This document shows positions 1 to 11,800 of a stretch of 64,000 bases of DNA, in pieces. Origin of the DNA: Metopolophium dirhodum (taxonomy: Eukaryota; Arthropoda; Insecta; Hemiptera; Aphididae); contig NC_083561.1 of NCBI RefSeq assembly GCF_019925205.1, forward strand, positions 18,227,217-18,291,216, written 5' to 3'. Position numbers and translations under genes: made by a program. The notes beneath the pieces were generated by a model that searched no databases, was not told the origin of the DNA, and was given only the letters and a program-made list of their open reading frames with translations. The stretch's first letter is position 1. Each line of letters opens with the position of its first letter.

Positions 1-217
1 TTCATAGTCCCAACACATAGTGTATCCCAATATATAATATAGCAAACATCCTTGTGTTATAGTTGTGAACCTATAGTGTATACTTGTATTATTTATTATT
101 ATATATGCCTTATGGAGAAAAATAAAAAATAACAATATAGGTAAACATGTAAACTTTTTAATATTATGAATAATTAGTAACTCCATCATCATTAACCATT
201 ACTATAAAATTTAACAC
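1..217. other. AT-rich DNA, nothing recognised
   Basis: No coding, repeat or RNA signal stands out before the MITE that begins at 221. Confidence 0.5.
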
Positions 218-220
218 TAA

Positions 221-486
221 GGACCATAGTCAATGCTTAAGAATAAGTATTGCTTGAGTAAATATTGGTAATTTAAAAACTAAAAAAGTTGTGATATAAA
301 AAAACAGGTTGGGTTAGTAGCTATAGTAACTAAAAGCAATGCTTGATGCAGGTCTCGACGATCCTTAGTTTAAGTAACACTATTTCTTTTCTTAGGCTAA
401 AGTTTCGTGTATGAATCTCGTTTGAGTCATAAGTAGGTACAGCTTAAGCAATACTTATTTTTAAGCATCAGCTATGATAATGGCCC
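221..486. mobile_element. Harbinger-like MITE
   Basis: A 266-bp element with imperfect inverted ends. The left end begins GGACCATAGTCAATGC and the right end, read in reverse complement, begins GGGCCATTATCATAGC; both continue into a shared AATAAGTATTGCTT block. It is flanked by TAA on each side (218-220 and 487-489). A 3-bp TWA duplication and GG-starting ends fit the PIF/Harbinger superfamily. There is no coding capacity, so it is non-autonomous. Confidence 0.6.
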
Positions 487-489
487 TAA

Positions 490-2439
490 ACATTTACAAA
501 ATATCAGATATTAAATCCACATCTGACTGCAACTTTGTAAGATAAATAATTATCATTTTAATGTATCTGTTAAGTTGTTTCAGATGTATCACCACCAATA
601 AGTAAGACATTATAGGAATTTTAATACTATACAGAACATACATGATTTGAGTTATGAAAGTTTGAATGTGATTGTTGTAACTTATAAATGGCATATTAAG
701 TTTAACTTGGATTTGCGATGATTTTAATTCTTTGTAGATACATTTGACCTAGAAATAATACACTGTCATATAACATAAAATTTAAAGAATAGGCAAGCAG
801 ATTAGTAGCCAAAATGTATGTACTACTTACGAAAATTTAAGGTGAACTGTTTAAATTTGTAATTTGTAACTGCACAGTGCACACGATAGTGAATAATAAA
901 CATATTGTATAATAGGTAAAAAAATGTAAAAAAATGTAAAAAAATTAAATATTTAATAAATTAAATAAAAATGAACAAAATATTAACGAATAATTATTAT
1001 TTACATTTGAATTGACATAACCTCAATTATTGTTTGCTGACATTTGAAGTGGTAACCATCTACAACCTAAACAATGGTTACACATGTTAATAATTCATTA
1101 TCATAATTTAAAATCTATGATTATTTGATAAAGCAAATTTAGTATGGTTTTTTGGTTTTTTTTATGGTTTTTGTAAGCTCTCTTGCTCTCTATTTAACAA
1201 CTGGAAAATTCGTTACACCAACCATTTAAATGGAATCTCCATAATATTCTCCATCGACAAACTTTAGATTTCACCATTTCTCGTTCTCCTATGTGGGATT
1301 AATCTCATCAACAAACAGACGACCACAATAGTTCTGAATAGAGAACATACCTAATGGCTAATATTATAATATATATCTGTCATTTACTAATTCACAATAC
1401 GTTTATACCTATTGTCCAGCGTTAGTAAATTTCAGGACATGTCATATTAAAGTATTATAATTTATGACAAAATACATTTAGTTATAATCATTTTTGAGAC
1501 GTATAATACGTCATAAACTTTGATGATTGAGTTCATCAATTATATAAACAATTGTTCATGTTTAACACTAAATGGATTTATTATCGATGTGATTATATGA
1601 ATAGGTAACTACTTCTAGGAAAACTACTGACATAGAAAGTTGTATGTTACTGGCGTAATTACCAAATGCGAACTAACGTATAAGTATGTTATAGTTTTTA
1701 AAGTTCAATAAATCTATAAGTTGTAGCGGATGACGTTTTCATAAGCTAATATTATACTTTTAAGTTCCCAAACGTTTCGGTTTAGGCCCTTCTAAAACGT
1801 AATCCTGGAGTCCCCCCCCCCTAGTTGTATTTTGGAAAAGATTTAGTTTTTGTACGACGTTTCTGAAACTCGAGATTTGTATAGTTTGGAGGTCGGTGAT
1901 CAAATTCGGTATCAGGTGTCGAGACCATAGGAGTCGTTTTTCTCCGCATTTTGGGGCTTCGGAAATTTAAAATTTGCGTTTTTCGGGGTTTCCGGTACGG
2001 ACACTTAGATTTTGGGAGCGGTGAGCCTTTTTTTGTAGTAGGACGTTATAGAAGACTTTGCGCCGTATCGATGGATACCAAGATCGAGGTTATCCCACTT
2101 TTGGTTCGGGAGTTATGATTTTTCAAGTGTTTTTTGTACTTAAAAAATTACGTAGTTACGTGTATTTTGGATTTTAGGTTTTCGTTTGATCAGTACGAAA
2201 CTCGAGATTCCTGTCTTTTGGTGTACGAGGATTTAAAAAGGCTCTATGGTTGAAGTACGCGAGACCATTATTTCGCCCGTAATCGGAGAAGCAAAAAGTT
2301 GAAAAACGCAATATGTGATTATTCGTATAACCAGACGTTACCTTATGGTATACGTATGTATGACGTTTTAAGTAATAATTATTTTGAACTTTTTTATCAC
2401 ATTTATTCTAGTAGGCAATTTTTTATCTAATATAATATT
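490..2439. other. Non-coding DNA
   Basis: The short ORF at 494-694 lacks any recognisable motif. From about 1800 to 2330 the composition changes, with a run of C, several CTCGAGATT-like words and higher GC. This block leads into the satellite and may be an older dispersed repeat. No gene is supported. Confidence 0.4.
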
Positions 2440-3830
2440 TGAGGTAACAAGTAACAACACAAAATTGGATGTACATTTTCAAAAATTAGCTCCTTTAATA
2501 TGGGTCGTATCGTTTTGAAATCTTTGAGGTGCAATGCAGTGACATCTCTAGATCAAATTTCTGTTCTCGAAAAAGCCAAGTCTCGTATTTAAGTTTGAGA
2601 AATTGGTAAAACTAAATTTCCCGCTAATTTTTTTTTTAAAAAAATTCAAATTTTGATCACAACATTTACCCCCTTAATAGTAGAGTTAATAAACTTTTAA
2701 AAACTGGTAACTGGTCTAAAGACGTTTCTGCTTCGATCCTCGAAAGTTTCAAAAAGATCGTACTTTTTTTGAAGGATTTGGTTTTTTCAAAATCGTAATA
2801 TATTGAGAAAACCTAAAACCTACAATATTGATCGTATCGTCTTGAAATCTTCGAGGTTCAATGCAGTGACCCCTCTAGATCCAATATCTGTTCTTAAAAA
2901 AATCACGTATCGACCCTAAGGCTGGATAATTGACAAAAGAAAATTTCCCGCCAATTTTTTTTTTGAACAATTCAAAATTTTGAACCTTAATTTACCCCCT
3001 TAATATTTGAGTTAAAAAAACTTTTACCAGATGACAAATGAACTACGCATGCTTCTGCTTCGATCCTCGTAGGTTTCATTAAGATAGGACTTTTATTGAA
3101 GGATTTAGGTTTTTAAATAGGTTTTTCAAATTCGTATTTTATTGAAAACCTAAATCATTCAATATAAGTGCTATCGTTATGAAACCTTCAAGGATCGAAG
3201 CAGTCAACCCTCGAGATCAAATTTCTATTCTCAAAAAAGTCGCGTACCGACCTTAAGTTTGAAAAATTAACAAAAGAAAATTTCCCGCCAATTTCATTTT
3301 TGAATAATTCAAATTTTGAACATGTAATTTACCCCCTTAATAATTGAGTTAATAACCTTTTAAAAACTGGAAACTGGTCTAAGGTCGTTTCTGCTTCGAA
3401 CCTTGAAGGTTTCATAAAAATAGGAATTTTATTGAAGGATTTTGATTTTTTAAAATCGTAATATATCAAGAAAACCTAAAAACTTCAATATTGATCGTAT
3501 CGTCTTGAAATCTCCGAGGTTCAATGCAGTGATACCTCTAGATCAAATTTTTGTTCTAAAAAAAGCTGCGTCTCGTATTTAAGTTTGAGAAATTGGCAAA
3601 ACAAAATTTCCCGCCATTTTTTTTTTTTTTTTGAAAATTCAAATTTCGATCACAACATTTACCCCACTAACAATTGAGTTAATACACTTTTAAAAACTGG
3701 AAACTAGTCTAGGGACGCTTCTGCTTCGAACCTTGAAGGTTTCATAAAGATAGGACTTTTATTGAAGGATTTAAATTTTTTTATATGTTTTTCAAATTCT
3801 TATTATATATATATTCAATATAAGTCCTTT
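2440..3830. repeat. Tandem satellite, ~330-bp unit, four copies
   Basis: A block containing GTATCGTCTTGAAATC, a CAATGCAGTGA word, TTTCCCGCC, ATTTACCCCCTTAAT and CTGCTTCGATCCT recurs in the same order. The GTATCG-type landmark falls at about 2507, 2834, 3171 and 3497, giving spacings of 326-337 bp. Copies are clearly diverged, so the array is not recent. No ORF runs through it. It may be a true satellite or the tandem interior of a transposon. Confidence 0.8.
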
Positions 3831-6600
3831 CTTTAATAATAGCAGTATTTCCTATTTAACAAGTTTTTGAGACCAAAAGATTTACAACATCTAGGCATAT
3901 TTTAAATGATACTTATATTTACATTTTTCTAAATCTTGTATTAACAATATTTTTATGTTTAGATACAAGTAATAATAAACATTATTTAAATAGCTTTTCA
4001 AAATTATACACATAATATCAGAATACTTGCACAGTTTAGTAGCTTTAATAGAAATTAAATTAATTAATTTATAGTTACTTTTAGTTATGTAAGTGAACAT
4101 CATAAGCAAACCCCCAACTCTCAAAACCATAAGTAATAATTCATTGAACCAGTGAAATATAAATTATTCTCAATTGTATTTTATCAAGTATAGTACTAAG
4201 ATTACGAAAAATGTAGTAAATGTTTTTAGTTACCACCTAGGTAACAGTAAAAGTGTTTTTAAAAAATATTTTTAAACAAAATATGATGTAATATAAAATA
4301 ATAAAAAAAACATAATAAGTACTTAATTTTTAAAACCACCCTAGGTAACAGTACAAGAAAAATAAAATACACGTCACTAGATAACAATTAGAAAAGTAAT
4401 TTCAATTTTCAAGTTTCAAAGTACCTACTAAGGCACAGTGCATTTATAAAAACTGAATCTTCGATTGAATAATTTGAGCTTATTTGAAGTTGGTTAGGTT
4501 CTCTAGAGGTCATTTTCCGAAATTCTCAATAGTTTTTCCAAAACTTGTTTGAAATTGATTTTAATTATTTACTATTTAGTTGCAACTCCAAAAATAATTG
4601 TGCTACCTAGAGACTTAACTTACATTTTAACAATTATTAATTCATCATTGCTTTCAAATTTAAATTCATCTATACTTTAAACCATACACCTATAAACTAA
4701 CTATGCATAGAACAGGTACATCAAGGATGATGCAAAAGGAGAATGCAGACATGCATTTAGCTACAGATATAACATTGAAGGGTAACAAAAGTCAATAATA
4801 TTTTTTAATATAAAAAAGTAATCTAATATTAAGTTTGATAAATAATAAATATGTCATAGTATTATTGTAATTTGTCAAAATATCATAATTATATAAATAT
4901 ATATTTATTCATCATGGTGTTGAAATGAAGTTAACAATAAAAAATGAATTAACAGGGGTCAGCCATTATCCATATTTCTTACAAACACATATATTACTGA
5001 AAAAGTGACAGTAAATTTATGTTTGCTCACATAATATAGGTACTTATATACATTGTCCCTTAATATGGACTATATTGTATATGTGTTATACAGCATTATC
5101 TTTATAAGGAGAAAAGAATACCCATTTTGTTATGTACTAGAAAATCCCTATGTAGTACCTTCTATTAATTGTGTATTTATTTGAGTGAATAAAGTAGTCT
5201 GTTTGGTCTGTTGATAGTCACCAAACGTGGAAGTGTGTTTAAATAGTATAGTCTGGAGTACATGTTTAAATCCAATAAAGGTATCGAAATTATGGGGTTA
5301 AATATTTTATACACTTATCTTTCTTTATGTTATAACACCTAATTATTGCAAATTGCATTAAACTTAAATTTATTTTTTCTAAATATACCAATAAATTATA
5401 AATACTGAATAGATTGATACAGTTAATACATTTTAAAAACAATAAATTGTCACACAACAAAATTAAACCTTAAACAACTAAAAACTATGAATAATTTGAA
5501 AGGTTAGGAATTAAAATAAATTTAAAGTACTTATTTTATTTTTTTAGTACAAAAAAAAAACCAAAATTAAAAACATTCATTGCCATTTAAATCATTTTAA
5601 TAATGTAAAGAAAAATATCTTGTTGAAATAATACTGTCGATTTTGTACTACAATCCAGGCTGAAACAGAAATAAAATTGAATGATTCAGTGGCCTAATAT
5701 GTTTAATCATATATTTAATACAGTAAGAATATGTACATAAATATAATTAGAATGAAGATTTAATAAAACTGTGAAGAAACTGCCTATTGCATGTAGCGAT
5801 CTGCCATTTAGTTACATAATACCTATAACAAGTTTAGTTTATCTTCAATAAAAACAGAAGTGTTATTAATAATCATTGAATATACCTATTACCTACTGAA
5901 ATACTTGTCCCAAAAAATAATTATGTTTACAAAGTATTTAAAAAACTATAAACATATAGATATAAGTAATAACTAATAAGTAACAACAAATATGAATTTT
6001 TATTTTTGTTTCTAAATATTATATAAATAAATAGATTAGTTTCTTGCGCCAATATGAATTGTGGAATTGTAAAGTTAAAAATAATCAAATTAAATTTATT
6101 TTATGAATATCTACTAAAAATTTACTACAATAATATCCAAAGTAGTATTTAAATCTGAGAATAATTATAAGCATCATACATTCATACCTTTTCAATAAAT
6201 ATAGTTAGGTTTGTTTGGCACATTTAACATATTATTATATATTAAATTTATTTCTTATAGCACAGTAAGTATACTTTCACTAATATTAAAGCTGCATTTA
6301 ACTCCAAAAATTTAAATAATAATACTAGTAATCGTGAGTATGTACCTACTGTGAAAGTGTGAAGTATAAAGCATAGAATAGAGGTTAAAGTATTGGTATA
6401 AAGTATAAAGTTAAAAGTATTAAAATTTAAATTTAAAATATGAATATTATATATTATGATTAATGAGTATTGATCAATAAATGATAAAAACCTAACTTCA
6501 CCGATTAAAAGCTAACTAAACAGAGTTTTATTTTATAGAAGGCAAAATTTCTCGCTATACATTTTTTCAATCATATGAAAAAGATTTTTATATTTTTGAT
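3831..6600. other. AT-rich non-coding DNA
   Basis: About 2.8 kb of AT-rich sequence. The only ORF above noise (3891-4130, minus) has no motif and unbiased composition. No repeat, RNA gene or promoter could be supported. Confidence 0.4.
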
Positions 6601-6609
6601 TTATTCGCT

Positions 6610-7330
6610 GGTCAACGCCGCGGGAATTGGGATTTTTTCTAACTTTTGTAGGTTGGCATAAGCATTATTATTTTTTTCTTATCAAGTTCGCTGTTATCAA
6701 TTGTTATCAAAATCGGGAAAACTGTACCCGTCCCGACACCTGGGCACGATGATGGACGACACTGGTACCAATGGACAACACCAAGCGGGACTGGGGCACC
6801 TACCGACGCACCGGCGATGATGCAATTGGCACACCTGACTGGTGCGGCGCTCGCGGCGTGACGGCGTACAGCAGGGCACAGTGGGAAACCACGTGGAAAC
6901 GCAAAGTCGGCCGATCGCGAACCACTATGGACCGGCGAACGGGGACGCACCCACGCACTCAACAACGCAACAAGCGAGACCGGTATAACGCACGGACAAA
7001 AAAAACAACAAACGGGCACGCGTGGATCAATGACGGCGTGTATGCGAAAAAAAGCGCGGTCGGTGGACGGATCCGGACACTAGACCAACGACAAAAGATG
7101 GCGCGGGTAGAACAACAAAACAAGTCGACCGGCCAAGCACGGGCGTGCGGGCAGAACTGGTTGACGGCGATATTCCCCGGCTAGAAGCGCGCCACCAGCG
7201 CGATCAAGGGTGGTGGTGGGGAACGGGGTTCAACTTCGCGAATGTTCGGCACCCGACGCGATGTACAGCGGGACAACAACGCTGTTGCCCAAACAATCTG
7301 CTTCTCGTCCATTGAACGTTATTGCGATCA
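6610..7330. other. GC-rich island of unknown nature
   Basis: A ~700-bp patch of high GC stands out from the AT-rich surroundings. ORFs on both strands (6771-7184 plus, 6639-7019 minus) overlap and look like by-products of GC content: arginine-rich on one strand and alanine/proline-rich on the other. The patch lies just beyond the 3' end of the minus-strand gypsy remnant, so it could be that element's LTR or untranslated region, but no matching LTR is seen at the other end. A CpG-rich host promoter is an alternative. Confidence 0.4.
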
Positions 7331-7487
7331 AAAGCCTATAATAGTATTTTTATTTATTTATCAATTTATAGTAATTCTGATGTTAGCTGCGCCATGCTTT
7401 ATTAGTATATTATTAATCTATTAGAAACTTTGTCACCCTGTATACATTTATTTATTATATTTTTTTCTTATTATTTTTTTTTTTTTT

Positions 7488-7937
7488 TTAAAGACTCGTG
7501 AGAACTATTTCCTCCCTATTCTGAACGTCGCGTCGTGCTGTAGTAGTCAATGTTTGTACTAAATACCTGTACCTTTCTTTCCTTACTAATTTATAATATT
7601 TCAATATGTTCATTATTATTAATATCTTTATTATTACTACCATTCCTAATACCACACATACTATATATAAATAATCTGTTTCATTTTTCCTTTGATTACA
7701 TGCCATTATTTCATTCTTTTTATTTGTATTTTTGATTTTGTTATTAAAATGTTGTGACTCCTTGTTGATATCCGATTCCTGTCCACTTTCTGTCGTGTAA
7801 AAATCAAAACTCGAATGTTCGTTTGTTTGTACTGCGTGCGTAGTACTATTTACTACGTTATCTGAATATGTTTTTTCAACTCCCTCTAATCTCGTAATGT
7901 TTTGTTCTATTGATGTGCTCATTGTTATTTTATTCAC
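7488..7937 (-). CDS. Membrane protein ORF at the 3' end of the gypsy remnant
   Basis: This 149-residue ORF is rich in Asn, Thr and Glu up to residue ~85. It then has one strong hydrophobic segment (about residues 92-112, starting YLYIVCVVLGM), followed by a basic tail. A single C-terminal transmembrane helix with a short basic cytoplasmic tail is what the end of a retroviral-type envelope looks like, and its position at the 3' end of a gypsy element fits, but no envelope motif (furin site, fusion peptide) is present. It overlaps the end of the pol fragment upstream. RT, RNase H and integrase are missing between them, so an internal deletion probably joined pol to this 3' region. Confidence 0.4.
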   Translation of the reverse strand: MNKITMSTSIEQNITRLEGVEKTYSDNVVNSTTHAVQTNEHSSFDFYTTESGQESDINKESQHFNNKIKNTNKKNEIMACNQRKNETDYLYIVCVVLGMVVIIKILIIMNILKYYKLVRKERYRYLVQTLTTTARRDVQNREEIVLTSL

Positions 7938-8390
7938 AAATTCTTATTATTGATTTTCGTTCATCAATATTCAAATGCTCCGTCCTAATCAATGTTTTTA
8001 TTTTGCTCGCGCGGTCAATGTCAATTTTGTTGTCATATTCCGCGTTATCGATGTGTTCTACTATGTCATCCTCGTATGATATTTTACGAACTTGACCTAC
8101 ACTTATACTTTGTGTTACTTCCGATATATTCAACACACTTATCGTTATTTTTCCGTTTCTAACCGTACTATAAATATTCGCGCAATATACATCTGGAGAT
8201 AATTCTTGTTTATTAATTAATATATTTTTATTATTCATTGCTTTATTTGCAATATCTATTTCGACTACTGTTTCCGAACGTGGTTTTAAAATAAAGCATA
8301 CACTATTTTCGTTTTCTACTTTATTTTCATTTATTGTTATCGTATTGTTAGCAATATCTATAACTGCATGATTATCCATTAAAAACTTAT
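7930..8390 (-). pseudogene. Gypsy protease C-terminal part and linker to RT
   Basis: The ORF from 8379 encodes ~149 residues, including a PRSETVVEIDI stretch typical of the segment between gypsy protease and RT. Across the copia insertion the frame continues without a break: the upstream half ends in GILGHK just before the target site at 13112 and this half resumes with FLMDN, once the 5-bp duplication is counted once. The ORF stops at RICE, where the normal polyprotein would enter RT, and the catalytic RT domain is missing. Confidence 0.65.
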
Positions 8391-8662
8391 TGTTGGAATT
8401 ATAAACAAAACACCCTATATAATGTAGTGTATAAGTAATATATTCACACTGTAGTTCATCAGACGCTGACTATACATTTTTATATACTACAGCATATTAT
8501 ATGTCCTGCGTAGTGTAGCCGGGTATACATAGTTAGTCGTTGATTTATATTACGCCTCGTAACACTATTGTACATCGTATCATTATACTTATTATTATAT
8601 TATATATATCCGATTATATTATTATTTACCTTTTAACTTCTGTATATCTGTGTACTTCAACA
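8391..8662 (+). repeat. Copia 5' LTR
   Basis: A 272-bp long terminal repeat with TGTTG...CAACA ends, identical by eye to the 3' LTR at 12840-13111. It is preceded by the target duplication CTTAT at 8386-8390. Confidence 0.95.
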
Positions 8663-8676
8663 GGTTATGGGCCCAG
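8663..8676 (+). promoter_or_regulatory. Primer binding site (half initiator tRNA-Met)
   Basis: GGTTATGGGCCCAG follows the 5' LTR directly. It is complementary to the anticodon arm of initiator tRNA-Met rather than to a tRNA 3' end. This is the cleaved half-tRNA priming known for Drosophila copia. Confidence 0.8.
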
Positions 8677-8851
8677 AGTAAGGTCTTTATAATAAAGTCG
8701 TTAATAATTAGTAAAATAATAATTGATTAACGAATTGCGTGTTTTTTGTGTACAGACAGTGTACAGCAATAATAATTCGCGAAGTAAGTGCAGTGTAGTG
8801 TGCGTGCGTTTCTTAGTGTGCAGATAGTGTACATCTACGTTTTGTTTAAAT

Positions 8852-11800
8852 ATGGAAAACGAACAATATAAAATCAACAAACTCAAAGATGCATCAAATT
8901 GGGACATGTGGAAATTTCAAATTAAGGTTATCATGAATGCAGCTGAAATATTTGATGTAGTAACAGGAAAATCAAAGAAACCAATTTTAGCAAAAATCGG
9001 TAATGAAACTGAAGATGAAGCGAGAAAAAGGCATAGTGTTGATTTTTCAATATGGAAAAGGGCAGATAATAAGGCTCAAAAATGTATCGTCACTTCGCTA
9101 GATGAACAACCTCTACAATACATTATGAACTGTGACACAGCAAATGGTATGTGGAACAAATTACTTAGTGTGTACGAACAAATGTCGGACACAAGCATAA
9201 CAATAGTACAACAAAAATTCTATCGTTATACAATGGATCCTAAGGACAATATAGCCGGTCATATTTCGAAACTAGAAAATCTAAGTAGACAACTAAAACA
9301 ATTGGGAGAACCTATCTCAGAATCAATGTTGATTACAAAAATTTTGATGACATTACCTGATAGCTATAGGCACTTCTACAGTGCATGGGACTCAATGAAT
9401 AGTACAAATAGAACGCTAGAACAGTTAACCACTCGATTGATGGTGGAAGAAACACGACAAGTGCAAGGACAGGAGGTCCGTAACGATGGTGCTGAAAGTA
9501 TTGCTTTGACTGCAAACAAAGGCAAGTATATTAAAAGTCAAAAATACGGGAACAAAAATGATAATACAAAACCAGGAAAATGCAACCACTGTAAAAAACC
9601 AGGACACTGGAAAAGGGACTGCAGGATATTCAAAAGGGAACAAGAAGAAAAGAAATCAACTTCCGGTTTGGCGCTTATTGGTGTACAAAGAAAAATTGAA
9701 GAAATCGACGACTCAGACAAATGGTATGTGGACTCAGGTGCGAGCGACCACATGACAAATCGGAAAGAGTGGTTCGTCGATTATAAAAATTTTGATGTGC
9801 ATTCGCCTGTACGTATTGGAGATGGTAAGCACATTATGGCAGTCGGAAAAGGTAACATAAATATTCATACTTATGTTAACAATAAGTGGATAAAAGGCTA
9901 CTTAAAAAATGTTTTATATGTACCTGATATAAAAGTAAATTTATTTTCTTGTGGGGCATGCCTTGATAAAGGAATTACAATGGTGACAGACAGTAAAGGT
10001 TGTACATTTAAAATGGATAATCGTGTAATTGCAGTCGGTGTTCGTGAGAATAAATTGTTTTCAATGCTAATCAAAACAGATATTTCACAGGAAATTGGAC
10101 ACTGTGCTAACGTTGCAGTTAAGAAATTAACATTAGAACACTGGCACAAAATACTATGTCATCAGAATGTCAAACATGTCCGTGAGTATTTAAAACACAA
10201 TCAAATACAATTTACAGATATACAAGGACAGTTATTCTGTGAACCATGCATCTATGGCAAACAGCATAAGGAGACGTTCACTCAGAGCGAAACAATAACT
10301 ATTGAACCAGGGCAAATAATACACAGCGACGTATGTGGACCCATGGAAGAGAATTCATTAGGAGGTAAAAGATATTTCATTATTTTTAAAGATGATTATT
10401 CTAAATATACTTATGTTTATTTTATGAAACATAAATCTGAGGTTAAAGAAAAACTTAATTGTTTTCTGAGTATGGTTAAAACTCAAACTAAAAATGTTAT
10501 TAAAACTATTAGAAGTGACTGTGGATTAGAATATAAGAATTCTGAAGTTCAATCAATTCTAAATATTTTTGGAATAAAGCATGAAACAAGTGTACCTTAT
10601 ACTCCTGAACAAAATGGAAGAGCTGAACGTTCAATGAGGACTATTTGTGAGGCAGCCAGAACAATGATATATGCCAAGAATTTTCCAAAATCACTGTGGG
10701 CAGAAGCAGTCAATACAGTAGTGTTCTCATTCAATTATACTGGTAATTCAGGGAAAGTATGTAAAACTCCATATGAGTTATGGTTTGATAAACTTCCTAA
10801 AATAGAAAAGTTTGTAGAATTTGGAATAAATGCATATAGTTTAGTTCCAAAACAACGACGAAAGAAGTGGGATGCAAAAAGTCGAAAAGGATACTTTGTT
10901 GGATATTCAGAAACTTCAAAAGGGTATCGTATTTGGTATAAAGAAAATAACGAGGTGTCACTTAGTAGAGACGTTATTTTCAAGGATGAAAGTGTTGTAA
11001 ATGACCAACGTGTAGAATGTTCTAATAATTTAAATGATAGTAATAACATTGATGTTCTTAGCTTACACAAAAACGGCTCTTTAGAACACAGCAATACATC
11101 AGAAGGAGATGAAGTCATGGAAAATAAATTTGGGTCAATAAGTGTAGATGACAATGAAAAACAAGAACATGAACAAGAAAATGGATCAAATGTCAACGTG
11201 TACAACTTGCGAGACAGAAGTAATATTAAGAAACCATTACGTTATGATAATTCAGCCTTTTCCGTAGTCGAATCCGATCCAGTGAATTTCAAGGAAGCTG
11301 TGGAGTCACAAAATTCAGAAAAATGGATAGAAGCCATGAACAATGAAATGGAATCTCTTGAACAAAACGGAACATGGTCGCTCGTAAGTTTACCTAAGGA
11401 CAGAACTATTGTAAATTGTGGTTGGGTGTATAAAACAAAATATAATGTTCATGGACGTGTTGATCGATACAAGGCTAGGCTAGTAGCAAAAGGGTATAGT
11501 CAAATGTTCGGTATTGATTTTAATGAAACCTTTAGTCCTGTAGTAAAGTTCGATTCAATTCGGTCTATATTAGCTATATCAGCAGCAGAACAATTACAAC
11601 TTCGACAATTTGACGTTCAAACAGCCTTTCTATATGGAGATTTGGACGAAGAAATTTACATGAGACAACCAGAAGGGTTCAACGATGGTACCGAAATGGT
11701 GTGCAGACTTCAACGCAGTTTATATGGCCTAAAGCAGTCACCACGATGTTGGAACATAAAGTTCAAAACATTTCTTCTTAACTTTAATCTATTAGAAACA

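Noticed and set aside
6639..7184. Two long overlapping ORFs in the GC-rich island
   Set aside because: They overlap on opposite strands, have skewed composition expected from GC content and show no motif.
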